Below, one piece after another: positions 19,366-30,371 of a DNA stretch of 64,000 nt (the first letter of the stretch is position 1; every line of letters begins with the position of its first letter). The translations under genes and the position numbers were made by a program. Source of the DNA: Farysia itapuensis (Eukaryota; Basidiomycota; Ustilaginomycetes; Ustilaginales; Ustilaginaceae); contig JALBYC010000002.1 in NCBI GenBank assembly GCA_023212645.1, positions 620,001-684,000 of the forward strand, read 5' to 3'. Below the pieces are notes generated by a model. It was not told the DNA's origin, searched no databases, and worked only from the letters and a program-made list of their open reading frames with translations.

Positions 19366-22143
19366 TTATTCTCCGGAAAAGAGACGCTTCACAAGGTACA
19401 CTGTTGAGCCTAGCATACGGAAGAGGGCCAGACCGGCGACAGAGTAGAGGAGGAAACCCATGTAGATGGTCCGTGTGCTTTGCGAGCTGATGTTGAGGAT
19501 ACCGACGACGAGGGCGCCGTTGGTCAGGCTCCAACAGAGCACGACGTTGGTTCGGACAGTGGCGTAGTAGTCCTTTTGCTTTTGGTCGCGGTCAACGGTG
19601 GGTGGGCCAGCTTTGGGTGGTTTGTTGCTGAGAACGTGGATGGCGTCGTCGTAGGCGTCGTTGATGTCGGTTGATTCAGTGGGAATGCTGACATCCACCT
19701 GATTGCCCCCGCCTCCACCTCCAACGACACCCAAATCCGTCATGACCTTGTCCGAGCCCTTGGTGCCCCACGAGATGTCGTTAATGTTGGCAAATGCATA
19801 GATGCCAATCACGTTGACAAACGTCGGCGACATGAGCATGTACTGCACCAGCGACGTCACCATGTGCCACGGCTCGAGGAACATGAGACTGGCAATTGTC
19901 CAAATACCGAACGTTGCTACCAGGGAGATGACAATATTGACAAAAGTCTGGTCCGATACCAGAGCTTCGGCCCCGCCACCACCCGCGCCAGTTGCGTTGA
20001 GAATCGAATCGATGGCGAGATACAGAGCAGCAGCGGTCATGTACACGGTGAGCAGAGCAAAGACAACCATGGCTAGGGTATAGCCAGCCTTGCTACCCGC
20101 AGGTCGATTCCCCATCGACAACAAGAAGCAAAAGATGATAAAGGCGAGGTAGATGTACGTCAGAACGCGGTTGGGGATCTTGAGAGCGTGGATCCTGTCG
20201 CTCATAGCTGATGTCAAGATGAAGAAAGCGATAAAGAAGTTGGCCATGCCGAACCAAGAAAAGACCAGCTGAACGGTTTGATAGACAATTTCGACGTGCA
20301 AGGCAAACTTGCGCCCAAACGAGTGCGAGGATCGGTAGATGTAGGGGAACTTGATGATGGAATGGAGACCAGCGAAGAAGGAACCGTTGAGCCAACGTCG
20401 CCGTTGCGAGATCAGCTCGGGCACCTGATCTGGAACATCCGTGACGCCTTGCGCTGACTTGACATAGTGCAAGATCCATGCACTGTCTCTCTTCGACACC
20501 AGCTCCCAGCACAAAATTCGGTCCTCGGCAAGATACATGTTGGAGGTAAAGACATCGGCGTCAGACTGACCTCCATGCAGGGTCTCACCCTTAAAGTACG
20601 AGTGCAATGGACCCTGGCCTAACGCATCGTTCTGTAACGCAATGTATCGATACGCAGAGAACGCTCCTGGCAAGACGGTGATGTAGCCAAACACGCTTTC
20701 CAGTGGCTTGTCGAGAATGTTGGACATCTTGTACTCAAAGTTCTGTGCCGCCACTAGGGGATTGAGCAAGGCGCTCCAGTACTTGCCTTTGAGAGCGACG
20801 ATTTCGCCACAGGCGCCACCGACGTTGCTGTTGATGTCAAAGGCCTTCCAGAGATGGTAGATGGAGCGCGGACGGGGCATGGTGCCTACGTCGAGCAACA
20901 CACAAATGTTGGGCTGCAGAATCTGGCCGAAAGCGTTGAAGAACCAGCGGTGCGAGTTAATCTTCTTCTGGTTGCGCTCCTTGAGGCAAAAGAGGATTTG
21001 GACTGGCATGATGCCCTTTTCGCGCCCCTTGAAGTGCATGGTAGGGTCGATGGAGAGCTGCGCCGTGTATTCGTAGATGTGCGCAGTGACAGGCTTTCCG
21101 TTGACAACATTCTTACCCACGCCCTCTTGGTATACACCCATCGCGGCGAGACATGCGAGCGTTCTCGAATTGATCTTGAGTCGGCCATCTGACACGATGC
21201 AGACCACGACTTTCTTCCAGCCCTCCTTTCCCCACGTCTTGGAGCGCTCTCGCGTGCACAGATGAGCAATGTTGGTCATGACACCATGCATGGTACGAGT
21301 GAAGAGCTCTTCGTCCTCATTGTACATGGTCAGCACGATGAACAGCTCGGTTCGGCGAGGGGGATCAAACAGCACTTGGCGCAACGTATAACGTTCGTCC
21401 TTGAAATCGTCTGGGTCGCACGTGGCCGCTGTGTAACGCATATGGGTAAACTCTCTTGATTCACGATCGTTGAGTTTGTCGAGGAGCTTGGAGGGCACGG
21501 GACAGTCAAGCACAAGGTTGCCATGATACAGCTCGACCCGCTTGAGGGTCTTGTATCGTCGTGGTACACGCTGCGGAATTTTGCCAAACCTTACTCCCCC
21601 CGCCATGCCGTCCTCGAGGAGATTGGGATTCCAACCACCGGGTGTGTAGTCGCCACTTGGGTCGCGCAAACGGCCCCTTGTCTGGCCATCAACAGCGTCT
21701 TCGTCCATCACTTCATCGTCCCCATCCGCGTACTTGTCAATGGGCCCGACGTGGTGACCATTTTCGTCAAAGTGACTGGCAGGGGCATAGGCATAGTTAC
21801 CACCTTCTCTCGGCAGCAGAGGCACCTCACCATTGTGCTCGTCAAAGGGGTCTACGCCCTGACGCATATCTGAGTACGGGTTGTCGAGCTGAGGCGATCC
21901 GAGATGCGGAGGATAGTTGTCCTGGTGGTAGTAGTCAGACGGGGCCATGTCATAGTCCGGGTGGTGGGCTACGGTGGAGGGCGCTCTGTACGGATCGTAC
22001 GAGACGTGCGGAGGGGTTCTGGTCGGTGCACCTAGATCGTAGGTGGGATATGCGTGATGCCCGTGATAATCGCTGTGTTGCGGACGTTCGGGAGATTCTT
22101 CTTGAGGGGCGGGACCGCCGCCGTAAGTGTATCTGGGCAGCAT
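19366..22143 (-). CDS. Chitin synthase (division 1, class I-III type)
   Basis: This 925-residue membrane enzyme polymerises UDP-GlcNAc into chitin for the cell wall. A Pro/Tyr/His-rich N-terminus of about 170 residues precedes the chitin synthase N-terminal and GT2 domains ([19 protein letters not shown]). Catalytic signatures are DVG near 418, EDR at 540-542 and QRRRW at 580-584. About seven hydrophobic segments follow, in the usual 3' membrane arrangement. The N-glycosylation-poor cytosolic start [10 protein letters not shown] has a good ACCATG context; 63 upstream codons are open only from a GTG. I cannot assign the exact class from memory. It is divergent with the gene at 22451. Confidence 0.93.
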   Translation of the reverse strand: MLPRYTYGGGPAPQEESPERPQHSDYHGHHAYPTYDLGAPTRTPPHVSYDPYRAPSTVAHHPDYDMAPSDYYHQDNYPPHLGSPQLDNPYSDMRQGVDPFDEHNGEVPLLPREGGNYAYAPASHFDENGHHVGPIDKYADGDDEVMDEDAVDGQTRGRLRDPSGDYTPGGWNPNLLEDGMAGGVRFGKIPQRVPRRYKTLKRVELYHGNLVLDCPVPSKLLDKLNDRESREFTHMRYTAATCDPDDFKDERYTLRQVLFDPPRRTELFIVLTMYNEDEELFTRTMHGVMTNIAHLCTRERSKTWGKEGWKKVVVCIVSDGRLKINSRTLACLAAMGVYQEGVGKNVVNGKPVTAHIYEYTAQLSIDPTMHFKGREKGIMPVQILFCLKERNQKKINSHRWFFNAFGQILQPNICVLLDVGTMPRPRSIYHLWKAFDINSNVGGACGEIVALKGKYWSALLNPLVAAQNFEYKMSNILDKPLESVFGYITVLPGAFSAYRYIALQNDALGQGPLHSYFKGETLHGGQSDADVFTSNMYLAEDRILCWELVSKRDSAWILHYVKSAQGVTDVPDQVPELISQRRRWLNGSFFAGLHSIIKFPYIYRSSHSFGRKFALHVEIVYQTVQLVFSWFGMANFFIAFFILTSAMSDRIHALKIPNRVLTYIYLAFIIFCFLLSMGNRPAGSKAGYTLAMVVFALLTVYMTAAALYLAIDSILNATGAGGGGAEALVSDQTFVNIVISLVATFGIWTIASLMFLEPWHMVTSLVQYMLMSPTFVNVIGIYAFANINDISWGTKGSDKVMTDLGVVGGGGGGNQVDVSIPTESTDINDAYDDAIHVLSNKPPKAGPPTVDRDQKQKDYYATVRTNVVLCWSLTNGALVVGILNISSQSTRTIYMGFLLYSVAGLALFRMLGSTVYLVKRLFSGE

Positions 22144-22450
22144 GGTGGGTTCGTGTGTATGCGGTCGGGGCCGCTTTTGCCTCAAATGAAGGAAGGAGAT
22201 ATAGAAGAAATGGCGAGGGCAAGAGGCTGTGTTGTTTATTATTCGTGATTGTGATTCCCAGATCGCCCAGGGCCCAAGATGCAAGCTGCAAGCTGCAAGA
22301 CGCGGTTCGACTCGAGTGTTGTTCTGCTGCACACCAAACCAAATTCAATTTTTACACGCGCATATGTTAGGCCGCTATTTAAGCACTGCCCTCCAGGCCT
22401 CCACTTGTGAACGGTGAACACAAGATGCCGTTGACTGCACGACAGCTATC
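22144..22450. promoter_or_regulatory. Divergent promoter between chitin synthase and the 499-residue gene
   Basis: About 300 bp. A TATTTAA element at 22375-22381 sits about 70 bp before the plus-strand ATG. A short GCAAGCT direct repeat occurs near 22280. No coding frame is supported. Confidence 0.45.
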
Positions 22451-23950
22451 ATGAGCGGTCCAAGCTCAGCAGGGCCAAAGAGCGGCTTTCATCAAGCAGC
22501 CACCTTTGTGGAACGAGCTCTGAGCTTTCGGCCCAGATCTGTCCCTCACGAAGATGCAATACAGAGCTCCGCGCCGCCGGGCAAGATGGCACCCATCGCC
22601 CCTCTCAGCATAAAGGATCTAGAAGAGTCACGCATATTTCCATCGGTGTCGGATGGCCAGCTGCTGAAGCTGCTCCCTGGAGATGAGCTACAGGACGCGA
22701 GGGCATGTGTACAAGCTGCGCTGCAGGACATGCATCTCAACTACGACCTTGACCCGAAGCTTCTGGGCGAACGCAGCGAGGCGAACCGCGGTAATCGTAT
22801 CATAGCTCTTCTCATGTCCAGGATGACTGTTCAAGAGCCCGATTCAGACTCAAGTGCAGCAAGGGATCGTACTATGTCAGGGCAAGGAATGGATGATGAG
22901 GATGGCAGGCCGGATTATTCTCGGTCTGCTGGTAGTGTGGACCGATCTGGCGCAACAGCTGTTCTGCGCAGGAACTACGAAACCCACGATCTGCTCCAAG
23001 CCATAGACAACAAAGACATGGAGACCATACTCGCGATACGCGACGCCAATTTCGATCTGCTTCTGGACATTTCCCAGGGTGGAACGAGCAAAGGTTCCAA
23101 CTCCGGCGCGAACAGTGGCTCCGGTGGTACGCTAAACACCCCACTCGGGTATGCCATCTCTTTGGGCAAGGACTGGCAGAGCACGTCGATCATCCTCGTT
23201 GGTGCGCTCTCCAAATTTGTCAACACGCTGCCAGACGATGAAGATGAATACCAAGTCCAATCCACTGCATCAGGCTCGTCCACCAATGCAAAGCAGAAAA
23301 AGCCAAAGAAGCTTCAACTCGATCCGCGTACTATGCAGAGACTGCGCAAGATCCGCGTCAACCTCAAGCTGGCTATTGACCACAGTCTCTTTCAGGACCA
23401 AAACAGTCTGCTAGCTTCCTACTTGCAAGTCTTGGTCATGTCGGAAGGGTCGCCATTCCTCCTCAACGCTGTAGAGACAATCGAGCATTGTCTCGTCACG
23501 AAACTTGGCGATCCCATTGCCCAGTCCCGGTCTCAAGTGCTTCAATTTGTAACAGACTCACTCAAACACAAGCAGGACAAGATTGCCGCGGTCAAAGATT
23601 ACATCTCTAACGCTCAGGGCGATCTCTTGCTCATGGCGCTGTGGAATGCGGTCCGACTGCCAAAGAGCGCATTGGCCGAGGCGGTCGCAGCGTCTTCCGA
23701 TGCAGAAGACCTTGCTAATCCCTTGCCCCTCTACTTCTTTGCCAGAGACGACCGCGTCACTGCCCACTTTGTTGAACGGCTGGACAAAGTGCAGCACTTT
23801 GACCAGACACATCGCAAACACGTTGCTCTGCTCAATCTTGCTACGAGAATCGCCGATGCTCTACAGCACGGCACTAGACGCAAGAACTCCAACGAACGAC
23901 TCGATATCATCACGGCCCAAGTCCAGCGTCGGCAGTCCAGCACAGGATAA
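22451..23950 (+). CDS. Uncharacterised helical protein with ankyrin-like central part
   Basis: I do not recognise this 499-residue protein with certainty. Residues about 180-260 (DLLQAIDNKDMETILAIRDAN, then NTPLGYAISLGKDWQSTSIILVGALSKFV) look like two or three degenerate ankyrin helix pairs separated by a Gly/Ser loop. The C-terminal half is helix-rich with few low-complexity stretches, suggesting a folded conserved protein. The N-terminus is Ser/Pro-rich. No signal peptide or membrane segment is seen. It ends only 25 bp from the stop of the converging SPP1 gene. ATG context and uniform composition support a real gene. Confidence 0.75.
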   Translation: MSGPSSAGPKSGFHQAATFVERALSFRPRSVPHEDAIQSSAPPGKMAPIAPLSIKDLEESRIFPSVSDGQLLKLLPGDELQDARACVQAALQDMHLNYDLDPKLLGERSEANRGNRIIALLMSRMTVQEPDSDSSAARDRTMSGQGMDDEDGRPDYSRSAGSVDRSGATAVLRRNYETHDLLQAIDNKDMETILAIRDANFDLLLDISQGGTSKGSNSGANSGSGGTLNTPLGYAISLGKDWQSTSIILVGALSKFVNTLPDDEDEYQVQSTASGSSTNAKQKKPKKLQLDPRTMQRLRKIRVNLKLAIDHSLFQDQNSLLASYLQVLVMSEGSPFLLNAVETIEHCLVTKLGDPIAQSRSQVLQFVTDSLKHKQDKIAAVKDYISNAQGDLLLMALWNAVRLPKSALAEAVAASSDAEDLANPLPLYFFARDDRVTAHFVERLDKVQHFDQTHRKHVALLNLATRIADALQHGTRRKNSNERLDIITAQVQRRQSSTG

Positions 23951-23975
23951 AACAGTATACCTCATGAAATGGATT

Positions 23976-25790
23976 TCAGAACCTTTGTCGTCGACTGCCT
24001 TCTGACGCAAGCTGTCGAGCCAGATCCTCATCGCGCTTGGCTTCGACAATCTTCTTCCGCTCTTCGTCAGAAGTCTGTAGCTGCTTAGCCACGACGATGG
24101 TTTCCTCGACCTCTTGCAGATACCGTTCTAGCTGTAGTTTCTCCTCGGTGACTCTCTGCGAGTCGTGGTTGAGCACGCTCTTTTCGACGTCAAAGGAAGA
24201 TTCTTTGAGATTGGACCAGTCGACGTGGCGTTTGCACTTGCGTTTGGAGAGTGCGCATATGCGTGGCTGTCCAGCTTGAAGGGTCGAATCTATCTCCATA
24301 GCGTCGATTTGCAATTGTTCGTCGTCCAGAATGCCATCGAGTGGAACTTCTTGCGATAGTATGCTGCGGCCATTGGGACTTTGAGCCCACGTCTCAAAAG
24401 TTACATCGTCCCAATGTAGTCGTTCGTCATAGCCACATCTGGGTCCGCCCGATCCAGATGTGTCGGCCGTCTTCTTCTTTTTGCTGCTCTTAGTTTTGGC
24501 GGCCGGCACAGGCGCCGCAACCGCCTCAGAAGTCTCCTCTGCTGCTGCTTCGACAGTCTCGGCGACAGCCACCGAAGTAGCTCCGACAGGCGGAAGTGTA
24601 GGCGCTCGGTCTGAGACAAGGTGTAACAACGTGCTGCGCTGGTCCAAATTATCGAGTGATGCATTGATCCGTGACTTTTGCAAGTCGAGTGCAACGAGAC
24701 GATTGCGCAATATTCCTGGTTCACGTTCAAGGCCAGAAAGAAAGGCAAGTGTCGACGGAGGTGATCCGGGCATCTTGTTCCCGTTGACCAGGTCCGAACC
24801 TGCTCGGCTGGGTCCAGCTGCGGCTGCACTGAGGAAAGCAAACCGTTCAGCGGAAGTCATGTTGGCTGCCTGAGTCAGTAATACCGAATCTTGCAACGTT
24901 GAGGCCCACAATGTGTGGCGGGGGGCTTCTGGGTTTGTTTCCGTGGAGCCCTCGGCCCGTCGTGCTCGCTTCACTCTTGGGTCGGCCTGCAGGTTGTCCA
25001 GCGCTGCAGGATTCTGTATAAGTTTGAGGTTTTGCATCTTGGCAGCGACTTGGAGAACGCCACAGCGCTGAGAGCAGTAGCGACTGAAAGGCGTCATTGC
25101 CGTGTGTCGGCATCCTGCTCTAGCACATGCTTCTTTGTATGTCGTGTGCTCCCCTGTCTGTCCCTCGCAGGGTGGACAGATGAACTGATCGACCAGCTCA
25201 ACGTTGTCTTGATCGATACCCATACACTTGTAGTGGTACCACAGGTCGCAGCGATCACACATGATCATTCCACCCTCGACGTCGTCAAAGCGGCTCTGAC
25301 AGATGCAGTACAAGTTCGGATCGTCTTCTTCGTCTTCCTCCTCCTCCACAAGTGGCGGGGGTGATGGCGATGGGAGCTCTTGCTTACTCTTGGGTCTTGC
25401 GTTGGAGCCCGATGCCTTTTTTGCAGGTGCTTTCTTGGGTCTGGAAGACGAAGCCGTGGCATTATCCTTACGGGCACTGGACGAGGACTTCTTCTTCTTG
25501 GAAGCAGAGGCGGATGGACCGATTAAGGTTGCTACGGAAATTGCGTCATGCTTATCGGTAGACTCTTTGGCTTCACTTTTGACATGGATGCTTGGCGTGG
25601 GAATCTGCACCACGACTTTGGTTTCGGGCAGCACCGACTCTTCTAGGACCCCCACTATCTCGTCTGCTCTTTCCGAGGTCGTGTTCATGGGATCATCGGG
25701 TAGAGAGGCAACGGGAGAGGACAGTGACGGTGTAGCGGTGTTTTCCTTCGACAGTACGACGACCTCATCGCTAGCCACACCCGTCTCCAT
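23976..25790 (-). CDS. SPP1: COMPASS (Set1 complex) PHD-finger subunit, Spp1/CFP1-like
   Basis: This 604-residue nuclear protein is predicted to bind H3K4me through its PHD finger and support Set1 methylation. After an acidic and Lys/Ser-rich N-terminus, the PHD finger spans about 160-208 (LYCICQSRFDDVEGGMIMCD, CDLWYHYKCMG, FICPPCEG). Next is a second Cys/His cluster (CARAGCRHTAM, FSRYCSQRCG), as in Spp1/CFP1. The C-terminal part has the conserved CALSKRKCKRHVDW Cys/His segment and a coiled coil. The frame runs 59 codons farther upstream from a GTG with no Met; the first ATG is METGVASDEV at 25790. Confidence 0.87.
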   Translation of the reverse strand: METGVASDEVVVLSKENTATPSLSSPVASLPDDPMNTTSERADEIVGVLEESVLPETKVVVQIPTPSIHVKSEAKESTDKHDAISVATLIGPSASASKKKKSSSSARKDNATASSSRPKKAPAKKASGSNARPKSKQELPSPSPPPLVEEEEDEEDDPNLYCICQSRFDDVEGGMIMCDRCDLWYHYKCMGIDQDNVELVDQFICPPCEGQTGEHTTYKEACARAGCRHTAMTPFSRYCSQRCGVLQVAAKMQNLKLIQNPAALDNLQADPRVKRARRAEGSTETNPEAPRHTLWASTLQDSVLLTQAANMTSAERFAFLSAAAAGPSRAGSDLVNGNKMPGSPPSTLAFLSGLEREPGILRNRLVALDLQKSRINASLDNLDQRSTLLHLVSDRAPTLPPVGATSVAVAETVEAAAEETSEAVAAPVPAAKTKSSKKKKTADTSGSGGPRCGYDERLHWDDVTFETWAQSPNGRSILSQEVPLDGILDDEQLQIDAMEIDSTLQAGQPRICALSKRKCKRHVDWSNLKESSFDVEKSVLNHDSQRVTEEKLQLERYLQEVEETIVVAKQLQTSDEERKKIVEAKRDEDLARQLASEGSRRQRF

Positions 25791-26020
25791 GTCGCAAGCA
25801 ACAATCTGAAGACGAAGGCCGCGGAAGGGTGGACGAGAAAGGAAGCACTGCCAAATTTGGCGATTTCGGCTTATTCTGGATTTCCCCAAACCGCGAAAAC
25901 AGCAACACCGAACGCGCCGCCATCCAACATGGCGTAAAGTACAATCGTGAATCTTCCTCACGTCCACCTCCTTCTTACAAAATAAGCGCGAACTAGGAGA
26001 AAGCGTGATCTGTCAATTCG

Positions 26021-28117
26021 TCAACGGTACAATTCAGCAAGCGGACGAAAGAAGAGGGAATCTGGAGTACGAGTATTGGCATGCCAGATCTCGGGTGACT
26101 GGGGAGTCTCTGAAGAAGACGTAGCTGAGACGGGAGACGCCACGCTTTTAGCTAGTCTGTTGTCGCTGCTATGGAAACTAGATCGTGGAGACAGTGGCAG
26201 CGGCGACAACGCTCTTCGATGGACAGGACTTTTCGAGTTTTGGTTTCCCACAAGCCGTTTTAGTGAGGTTGGTGGTTGCAGAAAGGCGGACGCTTCGGCA
26301 ACAGAGACGCGCTCGTGATGAAGATCCTCAACGCTGAGGCTATTGCTAGACCGTACGACATTGATTTCAGGCTTGTCTCGCTGCAAGCATGCCATGCGGG
26401 CATGCGACAACTCCGGCAGGGAAAGAGAGAAAGCTCGTTCGGTCATCAAGTCCTGACCCGATCTCCGATCTGCAGCATTGTTGTCCACATGGTCCTGATC
26501 GCATCTTCCGATGATGATGGGCTCGTCCGTCACTATGTTCCGCTCAATCAGAGAGCCTCTATTGTGCTGCTTGGTATTGATCACCTTACTTCCCGCTGGA
26601 TGTGGCGCACTGCTAGGATGGACATTGCATTTCGCGGACCTGTCAGACGGCACGCAAAGGGTGTTGTGCGTCTCCGAACACCGAGTTGACCGAGTCACAT
26701 CAGCACAGAGATCTGGACTGCTCCTGACCGGCCGTAGCTCTCTTCCATCGGGAGCAAGCCCGGGGGATAGGAGGGTGTTTTTGCACGTCAAAGCTAAAAC
26801 AGAGTTCCGTAGAACTGATTTTGGACTGCACTGTACAGCTAGCTCTTCGGCTGGACATGGAGGTGCCAAAGCATTGTGACTACGCGCTCGCCGTCTCAGA
26901 GTCTGTGCTAGGGCCGAATTAGCTCCCAGACTCTCAAGGTGTTGCCTTCGCCACTTTTGTCTCTCCTGTTCAAGCAAGTCGCCGCTTTCCAGGACAAATT
27001 CGATCCCATTGTTTTGCGACAGCACATCAGTGCTGTCTTCCAAAGGAAGAGCTACACCTCCAGTGGGGAATCGTGCATGTCGAGCTGCAGAGCTGTTCGC
27101 ATCGACGCGTGGCGCCTTGATATCGATGTCTGTGAGTGCTGTGCTCCAAAAGCGCTCGGGAACAGCTGCCTCTCCCAGACTTGTACAGCCTAGACTGTGG
27201 CATCGGAGTCTTGGACGTGGAGCAAACATCGCCTCGCAACCATTCAAGGGATCCAGGTATCCAGTGTCCTGACCGAAATGCAGCTCTGGAAGACGGAGGA
27301 TTGGCACGGTGTCGCTCTTCACCGGTATCGGTCGTACAATCTTCGGACAGGAGGGTTTTGACGGTGCCTCGGCACCATGAGTACATATTGCCAGTGTCGA
27401 GGCTGTCTCTACTTTTGACGAGACAGGTGTCTGCACATCACTCTGAGTGTCAGTAGCAACGCTGAATGTAGTATCGCGATGAGTGCGTTGCAGTGTTTCT
27501 GGTCTGAGTTCTGAAGATGCTAGTACGTCGTCACCTGTCTTTGGCATCGTGGTTCGAACAACTTGCAGCTTGTGCGGAATTGTTTCAGGGTGTGTGACAG
27601 GTTCGTCCCATCTGCTTCCGCCCCGTTTTTCTTTATCGCTCACCACGTTGGTAATGTTTGCAGCGTTACAGGTCGCTACGCTGTCGCGCTCACTACAGAA
27701 TCCAGCATCGTCGCCAAAACTCGCAGGCCGTGGTACTTGGACCAAAAGCCGTCTTCCAAGGAGCAAAGGCGATTGATACGTTCGCAAAGCGATCGGTGAA
27801 GGCCAGACGTGCTCGGCGGAGTCGAACTTCATGGCTTTTGGCAGCGTTGGCGGACTCGTTTCGATCCGCTCTCGCAGCTTGAAGCGCTCGTTGTGATCGT
27901 AAGCAGTTGGAAGTCCAGGCGACACTTGAGGTCGAACATTAAGTGCGCGTTGCTGATGTGCTGTGATGCTTCCAAAGTCAGACGGTCTCGGGTAGCTACA
28001 CGGTGCTGGCCAGGGATGCTGTAGTTCCTCAAGGTGCTCGCTTGAGTCGTTCGAGCTTTCTGCTTCAAGTTCACCTTCGTGAGACTGCGATTGCGATGAT
28101 AGACTCGAACTTCTCAT
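26021..28117 (-). CDS. Hypothetical Ser-rich protein (unrecognised)
   Basis: This 698-residue protein matches no family I know. It has scattered basic and Ser/Pro motifs that look phosphorylatable (RRRARSHNAL, RRALSPLPLSPRSS, RSSNSLSVED) and no signal peptide or membrane span. A possible short coiled coil lies around LESGDLLEQERQKWRRQHLESLGAN. The single long frame with an ATG start supports a gene, but its low conservation look means added exons cannot be excluded. It is divergent with the similarly orphan gene at 28970. Confidence 0.65.
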   Translation of the reverse strand: MRSSSLSSQSQSHEGELEAESSNDSSEHLEELQHPWPAPCSYPRPSDFGSITAHQQRALNVRPQVSPGLPTAYDHNERFKLRERIETSPPTLPKAMKFDSAEHVWPSPIALRTYQSPLLLGRRLLVQVPRPASFGDDAGFCSERDSVATCNAANITNVVSDKEKRGGSRWDEPVTHPETIPHKLQVVRTTMPKTGDDVLASSELRPETLQRTHRDTTFSVATDTQSDVQTPVSSKVETASTLAICTHGAEAPSKPSCPKIVRPIPVKSDTVPILRLPELHFGQDTGYLDPLNGCEAMFAPRPRLRCHSLGCTSLGEAAVPERFWSTALTDIDIKAPRVDANSSAARHARFPTGGVALPLEDSTDVLSQNNGIEFVLESGDLLEQERQKWRRQHLESLGANSALAQTLRRRARSHNALAPPCPAEELAVQCSPKSVLRNSVLALTCKNTLLSPGLAPDGRELRPVRSSPDLCADVTRSTRCSETHNTLCVPSDRSAKCNVHPSSAPHPAGSKVINTKQHNRGSLIERNIVTDEPIIIGRCDQDHVDNNAADRRSGQDLMTERAFSLSLPELSHARMACLQRDKPEINVVRSSNSLSVEDLHHERVSVAEASAFLQPPTSLKRLVGNQNSKSPVHRRALSPLPLSPRSSFHSSDNRLAKSVASPVSATSSSETPQSPEIWHANTRTPDSLFFRPLAELYR

Positions 28118-28969
28118 TCTTTGGAGATGTGAGTTTCACGGTGACGGTTGGAGCTTGGGCCTGATGACAGCGAGACAGCATCTTCTCAGACTTGCACGAG
28201 TGTACGACATGAATCCGTAATGAAGTATTCAGTACAGATGGCCGAAACGCTGATAGCCCAAATTATGCTCATCATCAAGGAAATGAACCCGTTCAGCCAT
28301 GTATAATTTGACAGAGACGAGTCGATGAGCGGAGACTTCCGCTCTGCTCGGGGTCCGGCTAGAAGTGGTCTTAAGGGCCCTTGGAAAAGCTTGACGTCAA
28401 CAGCTCCCGTGGACGTTGTAATGACCTCTTCTTGCATACTTCATCAATGGCGTAGCACCTCTTCATCAGGATCGTGAAGGCCGCGAGAGAACGGAATTAT
28501 GAGGGCGCTCGGACCTTTCATGCACTGACCTATTTACTAAGCACCTTCGAGTAGCAATAGTAGCATCTCAGACGCGTCAGAGGCAAGAGATCTCCGCAGG
28601 TGTTGGATTACAGTACGAGTAAAGGACTGAGATCCTGAGACGCTCCCAGCTGTTTTCTGACTCGCTTTGGAGATGAGCCTCGAATAGCACGTTTGCGGCC
28701 AACACGTTGATGAATATTGTCGACAGCATGCGCCGCTTGATTGCAGGTCAATGCGGGGCAATGTATGCCCCGTGCATTGTTGAGTCGCTAGTCAGCTTAG
28801 ATCGAGAAGGACTGAGCGTACCATTTACACAGGAGTAAGCGCATTGATATGGCTCTCCGGACTTTTGCGCTGTTGTCGCACCACGTCTGGATGGGCTTCC
28901 TAAGCAATAAGACCTGAGCAGTGCTCCGTACATCCCAAGCGGCTACCTCCAAATATCGTCAGCCGTTCG
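28118..28969. other. 850-bp gap between two divergent orphan genes
   Basis: Probably a shared promoter region. It contains three short minus-strand frames (28186-28437, 28537-28761, 28748-28933). The first, 83 codons with an ATG, has one good hydrophobic span (FISLMMSIIWAISVSAI). Splice signals that would join them to each other or to the 26021 gene are weak, so none is called as a gene. Confidence 0.45.
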
Positions 28970-30022
28970 ATGGAGTCCATCGTTCATTACGTGACCACCT
29001 CCAGCTCTTCAGAGCAAGCATACCTCCATGTATCGTCCAAGCCTGGGTCGAGCACGGAGGTCTCTTTGCGTGATGAACAAGGCTATCGTCATCCGTGGAG
29101 CACTTTCGTAGCCATACCTTCTCCGTCAGATCTGATCGTCAGCAGTCCCATTCCCAGCTTGTCGAGCCTGGGTACCACAGCGTCGGAAGCATCTTTCACA
29201 AGCAGCTTCTGCAGGTATGATGGCATTCCGGAAGACTACATGGGCGCATACTCCTACGATGAAGTCTCGCAGGAGACAAATGATATGGGATCTTCAAGAA
29301 GGAGCAGCACGTTCTACGATCCTTTCTTTGTGTCATTGCTCCAGGCGGCTCTTGGTGACTCTACTGGCGCAGAAAACGACAACAGAGAGCCAGACACATT
29401 AGACACTATCTCGGTGCTGTCTAGCTGCAGTAGCACGAGCTCGGAAGGAAGGGCAGCTATATCACTGACGCGACGCTCAACAAGGGAAACAGCGCAAGAA
29501 TTTTCCTACGCAGTGCAAGCTCCTCCGCCACTCGCACGTACAAAGCTGTCTTTGCGCAATCTAAAGGAGTCTCTGCAGCTTCTGAAACCTCGACTGGGTA
29601 TACCATCACAGAGAACGTCGGCAGCTATTCCCGTCCCGTCGAACTACATTTTTGGTTCGGCTCCAGCCCGGAGCAAAGCTCAAATCGAGCAAGAACCAAG
29701 CCGAGCTTCTACTGCGATGCAAGAAACGACGTGGGATGCCTGTGCGAGCTCGATAAGTCGGGCAAGCTTCTACCCCGCAGACAAGCCAGAACTCCCTCGG
29801 AGGAACACTGATAGTCCAACACCTTCCGCATGGAGCCGAGGATCTTCAGTGCTCTCTTCGAGTCCTACGTGCTTGGTTGATCGCTTAGACACCCGTGCCC
29901 ACGTACCCAGCTACCAACGTGGGCTTCGAAAGCAGCTATACCCGCCCCGTGTCCGCTATAGCCCTTCACAGTACAGTCTCGGGGCACCAGCGTTTACGAC
30001 TCTTATCGGTCAGCCTTTCTGA
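28970..30022 (+). CDS. Hypothetical Ser-rich protein (unrecognised)
   Basis: This 350-residue protein has no recognised domain. It is Ser/Thr/Tyr-rich, with a basic amphipathic stretch (TKLSLRNLKESLQLLKPRLG, about 192-211) that could be a binding helix, and a Tyr/Pro-rich C-terminus (YPPRVRYSPSQYSLG). There is no signal peptide or membrane span. The frame is continuous from ATG to stop. Its position next to the other orphan gene suggests a fast-evolving pair; this is inference. Confidence 0.6.
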   Translation: MESIVHYVTTSSSSEQAYLHVSSKPGSSTEVSLRDEQGYRHPWSTFVAIPSPSDLIVSSPIPSLSSLGTTASEASFTSSFCRYDGIPEDYMGAYSYDEVSQETNDMGSSRRSSTFYDPFFVSLLQAALGDSTGAENDNREPDTLDTISVLSSCSSTSSEGRAAISLTRRSTRETAQEFSYAVQAPPPLARTKLSLRNLKESLQLLKPRLGIPSQRTSAAIPVPSNYIFGSAPARSKAQIEQEPSRASTAMQETTWDACASSISRASFYPADKPELPRRNTDSPTPSAWSRGSSVLSSSPTCLVDRLDTRAHVPSYQRGLRKQLYPPRVRYSPSQYSLGAPAFTTLIGQPF

Positions 30023-30371
30023 GCGACACTTCTGGAAGACACAATGTAATATAGGTCACCTTTTTTTATTCAATGTTGCTGAAACGAAGGCCCAAGCATG
30101 TGAAGACGAAGGTTGGACGTGTCAAAGACTGCATCAGATTGCCGCGCACGAATCGAGAAGGCAATCTCCCGATCTTGGGTCCACATTTTTGGGGGAAGAA
30201 ACAGGGCCGGGCTGAGACGCGTCTGATGGCCGATGTGCCGGACAAGGCGAACAAGAGGCTTTCAAAAGTTAAAAAGTTAGCCCCAGCTGTTTGAGGAGGG
30301 GAGGCTTAAGCGACTGCTGCTTCCTCTGCAACCACTACCTCCTCCGCGTACACGAGCATAGTGGGACGATC
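30023..30371. other. Intergenic region before the PEX11C-like gene
   Basis: About 350 bp with a T-rich run at 30060-30067. A 73-codon basic frame (30073-30294) has no family features, and I see no RNA gene. Confidence 0.5.

Noticed and set aside
25791..25967. 59 extra codons at the SPP1 N-terminus
   Set aside because: Opens only from a GTG, has no Met before 25790 and reads like a 5' UTR (Cys/Arg-rich).
30073..30294. 73-codon basic frame before the PEX11C-like gene
   Set aside because: No family features; likely leader sequence.
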